DNA from: a virus
Length of the DNA stretch: 27,805 bases
Reading direction: 5' to 3' (one strand)
Virus record (IMG/VR): IMGVR_UViG_3300032285_001935
Span: 1 to 27,805 of that record
Positions 19,001-24,476 of this stretch are shown here, piece after piece. Position numbers and translations under genes: made by a program. The notes under the pieces are model-generated. The model had not been told where the DNA came from, made no database searches, and worked only from the letters and a program-made list of their open reading frames with translations. Positions within the stretch are counted from its first letter, which is position 1. Each line of letters starts with the position of its first letter.

Positions 19001-22000
19001 AGTATTGGACTACTGATAAGACCGATCGAAATGTACATAGTCATTGGAAAATAATCAGTGATGAAGAAACTACAGTAATACCTACAACTATAGAACAAAA
19101 ATGGTTTGATAGTTTGTGTGGTAGAGATTCTAATGGGTTGACTGTTCCTGATCTAAAACAACCGATAAAATTAAGATACGGAATTGAAAACAGACCGCGT
19201 CAAAGTATGTTTGTTAATCGATTTGAAGCACTTAAACAGTTTATAGAACAAGTTAATATTACTCTATCTGAAAATCAAATTGTACAATCAAAGAATCTAA
19301 CTAATTTAGAAAAATATGATTCATATCCAGACTATGTAACACTAGTTGATGGAACAAAGATTCTTCCTAGCGGACTTTATGATACTACTATCGATACTGA
19401 TGCAGAATTGTCATATGTCAGCATCGGAGCATTTAAACGACCCGACCTTACACCTATAATAGTTGATGGTAAGATCACAGGAATAACAATTAATTCTGCC
19501 GGTCTTGGATATTTGTATCCGCCATTTATTAGTATAGTTGGTAGTGGCCGCGGAGCAGTTGTTCGTGCAACTATTAATACATTAGGTCAAATAACAGGCG
19601 CAACTATTTCTTCCGCTGGCGAAGGATATGATTCAAATACAGTAGCAATCATTAGAGATTATTCGGTACTAGTTTACAGCGATTCACAGTCTAACGGTAA
19701 TTGGGCCATTTATTCTTATGATCCGACCGGAAAAGTATGGTCTAGAATTAAATCTAAGACATATGATGTAAGAGATTATTGGGAATATACTGACTGGTAT
19801 GCAACTGGATATAATCAATTTTCAGCCGCTGACTACGGAGTTGATACATTTGATCAATTAAATTATATTAATCCTTTGATTGGTAAACTAGTGTTAGTAC
19901 GTACTAGCTCAACAAATGGCTGGCAATTATTATATAGATATGCAACATCTTCTAGTATTGATTGGACACAGAGTTATCGAGTAGTAGGTGTACAAAACGG
20001 CACTATAAAATTTAAATCAAGTTTTTATCAGTTCTCTAACACTAGCATCGGCTATGACGATTCAACGTTCGACGGCGCAGTATTCGACGGTGAAGCAGTA
20101 AATGAACTAAGAATCGTATTAACTGCATTAAAGAAAGACATTTTAATAGATGAACTTAAACAAAAGTATATAGATTTATTCTTTACTAGTGTACGATATG
20201 CACTAAGCGAACAAGTGTACATTGATTGGATTTTTAAAACAAGTCTTGTTAAGGCTCAGCACAACATTGGCGAACTAGGACAACCAGTCAATTATCAAAT
20301 TGACAATTTATCTAATTTTCAAGAATATGTAAATGAAGTAAAACCATATCGTACAAAGATTCGCGAGTATGTTAGTGCTTATTCTAAAATAGATGATTCT
20401 ATAACAATGGTAAGTGACTTTGATCTTCCAGTAGTGTATGATAATAATAAAATAGTTAATATCAATACATGGATAACAAACGGAAAAATTCAAGCAGACA
20501 ATGCCGCAATACAAACGTATCCATGGAAGAACTGGTTAGATAATGTAGGATTTATCGTAACTGAACTAAGACTTGTCAACGGCGGCGAAGGATATGTAAA
20601 TGAGCCAGTGGTAAAAATTACCAGCGATTCTGGATCTGGTGCGACCGCAAGAGCATTCTTTGCTAACGGAAAAATTAATAGAATAGTACTCCTAACAAAT
20701 GGTAGTAAGTATTTGTCAGCACCAACAGTTACCTTAGACGGTGGACTGTCAGCGACTGGAACAGCCGCTAAAGTTGTAGCAGTCATCGGTAATAGTGTTG
20801 AAGCTGATATGCCTCACGGTGTTGTTCGTTCATCGCTGATAAAAATTAAATTTGATAGACTAACTCAATCTTACTATATTACTCAACTACAGCAAACTGA
20901 AACATTTGTCGGCAGCGGTTCTAAATTACAATTTAATTTAACATGGGCTCCTGATATTAATATCGGTAATAGTACTGTAACAATAACATCTCCAGGACAA
21001 ACTAGTGAAATTTTAGTATTAAGAGATTTATATACTCTAGCAGTTAAAAAATCAACTACAAAAGGATATACTAGCTATTCTGGAACGATTACATTTGCAA
21101 CAGCACCTGCTAACTTGGCTGTTATTAAGGTAACTTATATTAAAGATTGGGATTTATTAAATGCCGCAGATAGAACACAGTTCTATTACGATCCACAAAC
21201 TGGACAAATCGGTAATGATTTGTCACAACTAATGTCCGGCATTGATTACGGCGGCGTAACAATTAATGGTTTAGGATTTGACGTTGCCGCAGGTTGGGGA
21301 GCGTTGCCATACTATACAGACAAGTGGGATACATTTGATGCTACATATAGCGATTATATTGTAACTGTATCTGCAGGCACACATTCTTTCACATTGCCAT
21401 ACACTCCATCAGCTAGTACAATTTTAAATGTCTATTATGTACGTACAACTACTTTATCATATACTAGCAATGGAATAGATACAAAGTATTCTTATACTCC
21501 ATCGAATAGAACACCAGTAGTTACAGCGAGTACCACACAGACATCGCTAGCACCAGTAACATTATCGGGAACTGCTGGAACAAGATTATTAAGAGTAAAT
21601 TCTACAAGTAAAATTCGTCTCGGTGATACTGTTACTTGTACCGCAGTTGCAGCCTTTTCTTTGAATACAAAAGTTACAGCTATCAATAGCGGTACAAATA
21701 CAGTTACATTGAGCCAGATTCTATATCTGGATGTGCCAACGAGCTCAAGCATTGTCTTTACTCGAACACTAGCTCAACCAACTAATTTTTCAATATTCTC
21801 TAACGGTAATGTAACACTAGCAACACCATTATCAAGTGGTACTCAGTTGAACATTATAACAGAGTCTGAACCAATAAGACTTGACGATCCTAACTATGGA
21901 ACAGTAGACCAAACTAATACTAATGCAATTATGTCATCAATAACTGCAAGCGGATCTACTGCAACATTTACAATACCAAATACATTTACTGTACTTGCAG

Positions 22001-24471
22001 GTGACAAATTTATTTGGAGACAAAGTACCAGTGACGGTTCTATCAAACCTCAAGACACTGACTATGATACTGCACTCAATGGCGGCAATCTTGCTTATAG
22101 TACTGCTACTGGATTATCAGCAGATGATATACTAGTCGACGGTGATGGATTAATTACTCCTACTACTAGCCCTGCTCCTGAAGAAGTGGTTCCTGGACAA
22201 GTAGTAGATGCTGTTGCTATTAAAGTATTTGATCAACCAATAACTGGAAGTGCAAATATTAAAGTTGACAATTATCTTGCTGACGGATCTAATAGTGCGT
22301 TTGTGATCACACAAACACCATCGAGCCCTCGAGCAATAGTTGTTAAAATTGGTTCAACTATTCAAAAGTATACCACAGACTACACAGTTGATTATAAAAA
22401 TAAACTAGTAAACTTTACATCTGCACCAGCGGCAAACAGTACGGTATCAATATTCAGTCTTGGATTTAGTGGTGATAATATTTTAGACATTGACTATTTT
22501 GTTGCCGATGGATCTACATTAGAATTTATTACTAAAGCACCGTGGTTAGACTCAGTAACTAGTTTAGTATATCTTAATGGTCTTGCAATAAGTCCAAAAT
22601 TGTTTAGAACAGATAGTACATATGTAAGTGCAAATAGAATTGGCCTACAATTTAGTACCCCGCCGGCAATTGGATCTATTATTAACTATATTATTGTTAG
22701 CGGAAATCAACAGACATTTGCTATTACTAAAACTGAACTAGTTCCAACTAACGGTGCTACAACTTATGCACTACAATACCCTATAGGTGATCGCTTACCC
22801 CTTGAAACTAATTTTATTGTTCGAGTTGATCAGTCAATTTTAACTGGACCTAACAACAGTTATTTTACAATCGCAGATAATAATTTAGATTATACAATTG
22901 ATCCTACTACATTCTTACCTTATAGTGTGTCAATTGGTGATATAAAAATACTAGCTAACGGAAAACTATTAACTATTGGTTCAGATTATACAATTAATCT
23001 TAGTGGGATAACGATTTCGATTAATCAAACAGTCTATAACAAATATGTTGGTAAACAACTAATTGTTAGTATTGTTTCGGATCAACAGTACACTTATAAT
23101 TCAACAACAGGTACAATTACATTTAAACAAGCCTATGATAATACCAAGGTTGTCGAAGTTATTAGTTCATACAAACATGATGTTTTAGATATTCAACGAA
23201 CTGATATTAATGTTTCGTCAAGTCTAGCATTGACTCCGGATACTGTAAAATATTTCTATTATAAATCAATCACTGGCGGAATATTATCATTGAACCGTTC
23301 GATTATAAATGACAGCTATGTATGGGTTGTTAAGAACGGAACACTGTTAACACCAGCGATTGATTATAAATTGAATGATGATCGAGTGTCTATCACCCTA
23401 GCATCTGGTACAGTTGTAACAGATAAAGTTACACTAATCACCTATGGTAGCAATGTATTAACAACTGGAATCGCATATATGCAGTTTAAAGATATGCTAA
23501 ATCGCGTACACTTTAAACGCTTAAATCGCAATAAAGAAACATATCTTGTAAAAGCTCTACACTACAATGATACTACAATTACAGTTGCAGATGCAAGTAG
23601 TTTTGACTTGCCTAATACTGCTAATAATAAACCAGGAATTATTGAAATTCGAGGAGAACGCATCGAGTTCTTTGCAATTACTGGAAACGTATTAAGCAAA
23701 CTGCGTAGAGGTACATTGGGAACAGGAACACCTCCTGTACATAATTCTGGTTCTTGGGTTCAAGAAATTGGTGCTAGTGAAACAATACCATATGTTGAGA
23801 ATACTATTACTGAACAAATTATCAGCGATGGTACCAACACTGTTAATTTAAATATTATAACACCAACTAAAGCATCAACAACATGGTCATATGCTACTGG
23901 TTATACTTCAAGCATACCTGCAGGCTACGGACAAAGCAATGATATAGATGTGTTTGTAGGCGGCTACGATACTAGTTCTGTATGGACGCCAAATACATCT
24001 TATAGTGTAGGAATTATTGTTACTATCGGTAGTTACACATATCAATGTAAGACTGCTCATACTAGTAGTTTAGTCTTTACTTCTGATACTGCTAAATGGA
24101 CCTTCTTTATTGGCAATATTAGATTAAAGAAAAAACCTTACATGGTGCATAATGTTAATCAAGCACCTGATAGCCCAGAAGGTGATATACAATTAGATGC
24201 TGATTTTGCAGTTAATGGATCTTCAAAACAGGTTAGATTAACTAATAAACTAGCAATAGGTACACAAGTAACCGTGGTAAAACGCCAAGGCGTTGCTTGG
24301 GATAGTACAGTAAATATATTAAACGACTCTACTGACGTTGCTAAGTTCTTAAAAGCTGTTCCCGGAACATGGTATAAGGACTTTAAACAAATAAGTACAA
24401 TTACTACTGCTACAACTTTCGATAACGATACATCGTTTGATGGCACATCAATAACATTTGACCAAGGATAA
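10045..24471 (+). CDS. giant multidomain virion protein (4808 residues), baseplate periphery, gp7 position
   Basis: This single uninterrupted frame directly follows and overlaps gp6, where T4 has gp7. The N-terminus (FLPNFYKTEANKKFLQATVD, EFYSWDPHIDWDKFVNFQNY) resembles giant structural proteins of aquatic T4-like phages. Recognisable parts are: cupredoxin-like (about 185-268); a conserved block ASRDHNPWSRYNRWFHKDTI (about 373-392); CBM5/12-like segments near W1428, W1739 and W4647; an FG-GAP-type propeller (about 2135-2770); a conserved LWWDLRTTKFIDPYDGDVVY block near 2832; Gly-Tyr repeats (about 3142-3205 and 3501-3585); repeated beta-sandwich-like units (about 3640-4480); and a conserved C-terminal block, IIEIRGERIEFFAITG. 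I count about five cysteines and see no signal peptide or membrane segment. It is probably structural and host-facing. It is not the tape measure, which is a helical protein encoded beside the tube genes. Direct homology to gp7 is unproven. Confidence 0.75.
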   Translation: MAISNNPNGTNSVAVNFLPNFYKTEANKKFLQATVDQIVQPGAVKKINGFIGRKTAKAAVGNDVYIDAPTAQRQNYQLEPSFTVKDTLGNPTFFKDYQDYINQINVFGGNTANHARLNEQEFYSWDPHIDWDKFVNFQNYYWLPYGPDTIKIFGQQKAITSTYTVELQTEGSDYQYLFTPNGLTPNPVLTLYRGQTYIFEITSPGNPFSIKVNRNIGKFDRYTDGVTGGGVVDGKITFEVPANAPSILYYQSETDRNLGGVIKILDIKEDTYIDIEADILGKKTYTLTNGLALSNGMKVSFGGNVSPAKYATGEYYVEGVGSSIKLINKNILEVITTYTVTEAVYFDSIPFDTQPFSDSSNFASTKDYLTISRASRDHNPWSRYNRWFHKDTIESTAAYLGQTITLDQASRAVRPIIEFNADLKLFNFGTLAVDDVDVIDTFTKDVFSTIEGSRGYNIDGVALADGQLILFTADTDRLVKNNIYRVTFTNILGYRQIHLEPVTQPTVNNVVLIKQGKKNQGQMYWYDGTTWKLSQQKTTTNQAPLFDIVDKNKISYGDADTYPGTNFIGTSIFSYKIASAGLTDSNLGFKLTYKNINNIGDIVFNFTLATDTFQYKLSTTTALKTVLIKVGYLVTQDYAGNLVYQNGWQKSSVTTAQAGVRVYKNSNLVNNFPIDIFDNVDNLSDLTVRVYVNGIRLDTNKWTLVDTPVFKQVKLTTDIAKSDVLTIKTFAKQPINSNGYYEIPVNLQNNPMNDEIGDFTLGEVIDHVSSIVENLITFSGIYPGASNLRDLGNITPYGTKFVQHSGPASLSIYHTTSEINNIVRAIEKNREDYSNFKKNFVSIATQLGVDSNPVDQVDMILNRINKDKPTTFSYYFSDMVPYGSFVETVLTVVDYRIKTYPLTTVFNLDKLSNQAVGVYLNGFDAQTGTQLLYGKDYTFDQQGFIVLTDTVPLHNNDTITIREYDNTDGSFVPETPTKLGIWPKYEPKIYLDTSFVTPTMMIQGHDGSQVAAYNDYRDAILLELEKRIYNNIKVEYNTSIYDIADTIPSYNRTNAYSIDEFNNVLAPSFYKWATLVDKDFTKPLNYDLNNSFTYNYAGHSAPDGTTVPGYWRGIYRWLLDTDRPHICPWEMLGFTEQPTWWTSLYGPAPYTRDNRVMWKDIADGVVRQPGVPAITLTKYVKPFLLDHIPVDDNGKLLSPLISGLARGTVTQQTDSDFVFGDVGPVESAWRKSSHFPFSVILTSMLLTPAKTFGLLLDRSRIVRNLAGQLVYSDTNLRIKPSAILLPNVTASENRVQTAGIINYLINYILSDNLKSYTAYQYDLTNLAPQISYRVGGFTSKQKFNLLLDSRTYASSNVVFIPQDDYNIILNSSSPVKKIVYSGVIVTKVTAGYEVKGYSQTQPFFKYYQYTQSGVTINVGGISEKFNTWTTLHDYAVGTIVKLAQQYYRVLVNHTTTTVFEPKYYQALSSLPITGGRDATFRKLWDRTKELVAPYGTTFNSVQEVVDFLLGYGEYLKDQGFVFDEFNKNLGTVTNWETSAKEFMFWTTQNWSSGADKWTDWRPNVAVPFNLIVKYNGDYYRSIRNVEASSTFDPTNFIKLDNLSTVGSGVISLSPSADKITFNTTLAVVDDIGNQFNGYEIFKVDGTPLEKSYINSFRSDNAVSYSSTTNDGIYGASFYLIQKEQVVLLNNSTMFNDTIYSPASGYRQERITVAGYVSVGWTGGFDAPGFVFDEAVITEWQPWKDYNIGEVVKYGQYYLQADPKGNFVPGAEMLDQTQWLKLSSKPSSKLIPNWTYKAAQFTDFYSLDSDNFDATQQQVAQHLIGYQKRSYLDNIIKDDVSEFKFYQGMIREKGTQNVLNKLFDVLSADGKESLTFKEEWAIRLGQYGASGAFENIEFVLDEAQFKINPQGFYLVSQPDSNALDYIIRQTPNNVYLKPLGYSSTPWPVLENYQPYLRSAGYVRASEVFVSLKTISDIVNYDVTYFNNGSYVSCAFEGTSWNVYRFTDVNFKVTTITYDNNVLTITLRDIVTLKVDTWIGISQTTNINGFYKITSITLNSFTVSASPTSWSTFTEQSKVIIYALLSQRTASINNIDDIIPRKLTAGERLWTDDSGDGTWATWTYNPVYTQTKFFNSTPATGLNYGRAVAINATGNILGVSTANGDIVTWDKASVKTPWIQRQLVTKPYVTNQVTLANLYATVMAFSNDGLWLATGSPGVGYAYTRYKGVYSSSTYYVVGDIVATAYPTSQETDFLDRVSQLTDQFSINSNVAGYPWGVTLPLGQNTYDQLILLSPVTTASIPNFTSLVTLAYSVKTAYLTWQSVRANAYFYRALANTQNHAPATGQQSNTYWESIPYIPVDDAGTNSGLVAQGVVHLYKKDPDNIYTLVDSFVSPNPTASELFGSSIKFFTSTTNGFTDQLIIGAPGTSNVYNFAFGSVKETSTAFNPVGTVGGIIVVTSTAGILPGMTVNGTGFTSGQTVSAVINSKTLQLSGSPDSTPNGVLTFSVTGWFFTDYQKSTIYTVPTSRNFGASVVVSGDYKSAYALSAVNGINPGTVVIVYNNTYQKITGTGIAFGSSVALSNDGTYLVISDPLASGTSVNQGSVYIYKLVSNTYSLYQTIVNHNPENSGFFGSKVAFMTDNTLVVYSSSGDTVNEMTFDQTQTSFDKKSTTFITRHIDSGKVDIYDNYSTKWVFSESLSTTNTLNDGYGTGFAVGLNHIIVGAPTTLDQTLSSGAVYDYYKLPGKFTWTKTHTEIVKPDVSKIKRAFLYNRTTGELIKHLDVIDPLQGKIAGPASEEITFSSFYDPAEYTIGDDTVTINADKPWTTKQVGKLWWDLRTTKFIDPYDGDVVYRTSNWNTLATGASVDIYEWVSSAYKPADWDNLADTEAGLAKNISGKSLYGNTSYSVSQTYDTISQTYRNVYYFWVKNKTIVPNVPGRYISASEVASLISNPRGQGYEYLSLTGINSFNLTNAKSMLTADSVVLSVEYWTTDKTDRNVHSHWKIISDEETTVIPTTIEQKWFDSLCGRDSNGLTVPDLKQPIKLRYGIENRPRQSMFVNRFEALKQFIEQVNITLSENQIVQSKNLTNLEKYDSYPDYVTLVDGTKILPSGLYDTTIDTDAELSYVSIGAFKRPDLTPIIVDGKITGITINSAGLGYLYPPFISIVGSGRGAVVRATINTLGQITGATISSAGEGYDSNTVAIIRDYSVLVYSDSQSNGNWAIYSYDPTGKVWSRIKSKTYDVRDYWEYTDWYATGYNQFSAADYGVDTFDQLNYINPLIGKLVLVRTSSTNGWQLLYRYATSSSIDWTQSYRVVGVQNGTIKFKSSFYQFSNTSIGYDDSTFDGAVFDGEAVNELRIVLTALKKDILIDELKQKYIDLFFTSVRYALSEQVYIDWIFKTSLVKAQHNIGELGQPVNYQIDNLSNFQEYVNEVKPYRTKIREYVSAYSKIDDSITMVSDFDLPVVYDNNKIVNINTWITNGKIQADNAAIQTYPWKNWLDNVGFIVTELRLVNGGEGYVNEPVVKITSDSGSGATARAFFANGKINRIVLLTNGSKYLSAPTVTLDGGLSATGTAAKVVAVIGNSVEADMPHGVVRSSLIKIKFDRLTQSYYITQLQQTETFVGSGSKLQFNLTWAPDINIGNSTVTITSPGQTSEILVLRDLYTLAVKKSTTKGYTSYSGTITFATAPANLAVIKVTYIKDWDLLNAADRTQFYYDPQTGQIGNDLSQLMSGIDYGGVTINGLGFDVAAGWGALPYYTDKWDTFDATYSDYIVTVSAGTHSFTLPYTPSASTILNVYYVRTTTLSYTSNGIDTKYSYTPSNRTPVVTASTTQTSLAPVTLSGTAGTRLLRVNSTSKIRLGDTVTCTAVAAFSLNTKVTAINSGTNTVTLSQILYLDVPTSSSIVFTRTLAQPTNFSIFSNGNVTLATPLSSGTQLNIITESEPIRLDDPNYGTVDQTNTNAIMSSITASGSTATFTIPNTFTVLAGDKFIWRQSTSDGSIKPQDTDYDTALNGGNLAYSTATGLSADDILVDGDGLITPTTSPAPEEVVPGQVVDAVAIKVFDQPITGSANIKVDNYLADGSNSAFVITQTPSSPRAIVVKIGSTIQKYTTDYTVDYKNKLVNFTSAPAANSTVSIFSLGFSGDNILDIDYFVADGSTLEFITKAPWLDSVTSLVYLNGLAISPKLFRTDSTYVSANRIGLQFSTPPAIGSIINYIIVSGNQQTFAITKTELVPTNGATTYALQYPIGDRLPLETNFIVRVDQSILTGPNNSYFTIADNNLDYTIDPTTFLPYSVSIGDIKILANGKLLTIGSDYTINLSGITISINQTVYNKYVGKQLIVSIVSDQQYTYNSTTGTITFKQAYDNTKVVEVISSYKHDVLDIQRTDINVSSSLALTPDTVKYFYYKSITGGILSLNRSIINDSYVWVVKNGTLLTPAIDYKLNDDRVSITLASGTVVTDKVTLITYGSNVLTTGIAYMQFKDMLNRVHFKRLNRNKETYLVKALHYNDTTITVADASSFDLPNTANNKPGIIEIRGERIEFFAITGNVLSKLRRGTLGTGTPPVHNSGSWVQEIGASETIPYVENTITEQIISDGTNTVNLNIITPTKASTTWSYATGYTSSIPAGYGQSNDIDVFVGGYDTSSVWTPNTSYSVGIIVTIGSYTYQCKTAHTSSLVFTSDTAKWTFFIGNIRLKKKPYMVHNVNQAPDSPEGDIQLDADFAVNGSSKQVRLTNKLAIGTQVTVVKRQGVAWDSTVNILNDSTDVAKFLKAVPGTWYKDFKQISTITTATTFDNDTSFDGTSITFDQG
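10597..10848 (+). other. cupredoxin-like domain with lost copper ligands (giant protein residues 185-268)
   Basis: LTLYRGQTYIFEI (from 189), NPFSIK (206-211), a D-G-V-T-G-G-G turn, DGKITFEVPANAPSILYYQ (233-251) and GGVIKI follow the strand order of a cupredoxin-like module seen in many marine proteins. There the pattern is usually HPF ... ITFxVPxxAPxxLYYxCxxHxxMGG. Here the His is Asn206, the Cys is Ser252 and the second His/Met region is D-R-N-L. The fold is inferred from the pattern, and copper binding is not expected. Confidence 0.55.
14320..14448 (+). other. CBM5/12-like segment 1 (giant protein residues about 1426-1468)
   Basis: W1428 begins the pattern W-x6-Y-x-x-G-x-x-V followed by QQYYRVLVNHTTTTVFEPKY. 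This resembles small chitin/cellulose-binding modules of the CBM5/12 type (W...Y..G..V...G..Y.....H.S....W). The segment is short and the assignment rests on pattern alone. Confidence 0.4.
15253..15399 (+). other. CBM5/12-like segment 2 (giant protein residues about 1737-1785)
   Basis: WQPWKDYNIGEVVKYGQYYL begins at W1739 and is followed by FVPGAEMLDQTQWLKL, the same aromatic and glycine spacing as segment 1 with a closing Trp. A partial relative, VPFNLIVKYNGDYYRSIRNV, lies between them near 14740-14800. Confidence 0.42.
16447..18354 (+). repeat. FG-GAP-type beta-propeller repeats in the giant protein (residues about 2135-2770)
   Basis: Repeats of the form F-G-x-S-V-x-x-S-x-D-G-x-x-L-x-x-x-x-P followed by G-x-V-Y-x-Y occur at F2401 (FGSSIKFF, LIIGAPG), F2528 (FGASVVVSGD), F2573 (FGSSVALSNDGTYLVISDP, then GSVYIYKL), F2630 (FGSKVAF) and G2706 (GYGTGFAV, IIVGAP, SGAVYDYYKL). 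Weaker copies are at Y2142 (YGRAVAINATGNILGV) and F2203 (FSNDGLWLATGSP). This is the sequence style of the FG-GAP_2 family; six or seven blades would make one closed propeller. Its role could be carbohydrate or protein contact at the particle surface. Confidence 0.65.
19468..19659 (+). repeat. Gly-Tyr repeat pair A (giant protein residues about 3142-3205)
   Basis: Two consecutive units of the form G-x-I-T-x-x-x-I-x-S-A-G-x-G-Y are visible: GKITGITINSAGLGYLYPPF and GQITGATISSAGEGYDSNT, separated by SIVGSGRGAVVRATINTL. These short beta-rich units recur in phage adhesins and virion proteins. Their function is unknown. Confidence 0.6.
20545..20799 (+). repeat. Gly-Tyr repeat pair B (giant protein residues about 3501-3585)
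   Basis: The same unit type as pair A occurs again: ELRLVNGGEGYVNEPVVKIT, a GSGATARAFF turn, then GKINRIVLLTNGSKYLSAPT. The second unit has Ser-Lys-Tyr instead of Gly-Gly-Tyr. The copies lie about 360 residues after pair A, with an unrelated segment between. Confidence 0.58.
20962..23484 (+). repeat. array of beta-sandwich-like repeats in the giant protein (residues about 3640-4480)
   Basis: Recurring units have the outline V-x-V-x-x-N/D-G-x-x-L ... D-Y-T-V ... I-x-F/I ... P-x-x-x-x-x-I-x-V. Clear examples are VVKIGSTIQKYTTDYTVDYK (about 4099), LVYLNGLAISPKLF (about 4174), DIKILANGKLLTIGSDYTIN (about 4299) and VVKNGTLLTPAIDYKLNDD (about 4427). Related single units lie earlier, VRVYVNGIRLDTNKW (about 690) and VGVYLNGFDAQTG (about 916). 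They probably form a rod or arm of stacked domains. The boundaries are approximate. Confidence 0.5.
23977..24114 (+). other. CBM5/12-like segment 3 (giant protein residues about 4645-4690)
   Basis: This is the clearest of the CBM5/12-like segments: WTPNTSYSVGIIVTIGSYTY from W4647, then QCKTAHTSSLVFTSDTAKW. It keeps the opening Trp, the Tyr, Gly and Val spacing, G-S-Y-x-Y-x-C, the H-T-S motif and the closing Trp. A carbohydrate-binding or structural role near the C-terminus is inferred. Confidence 0.52.
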
Positions 24472-24476
24472 ACAGA

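Noticed and set aside
21714-21730. Inverted repeat CCAGAT-TCTAT-ATCTGG inside the giant gene
   Set aside because: The stem has only six pairs with no T-run or conserved context; matches of this size are expected by chance in 14 kb.
10045-24471. Tail tape-measure protein
   Set aside because: Tape measures are long helical proteins encoded after the tube genes. This one is beta-rich, contains propeller and binding-like modules, and follows gp6.
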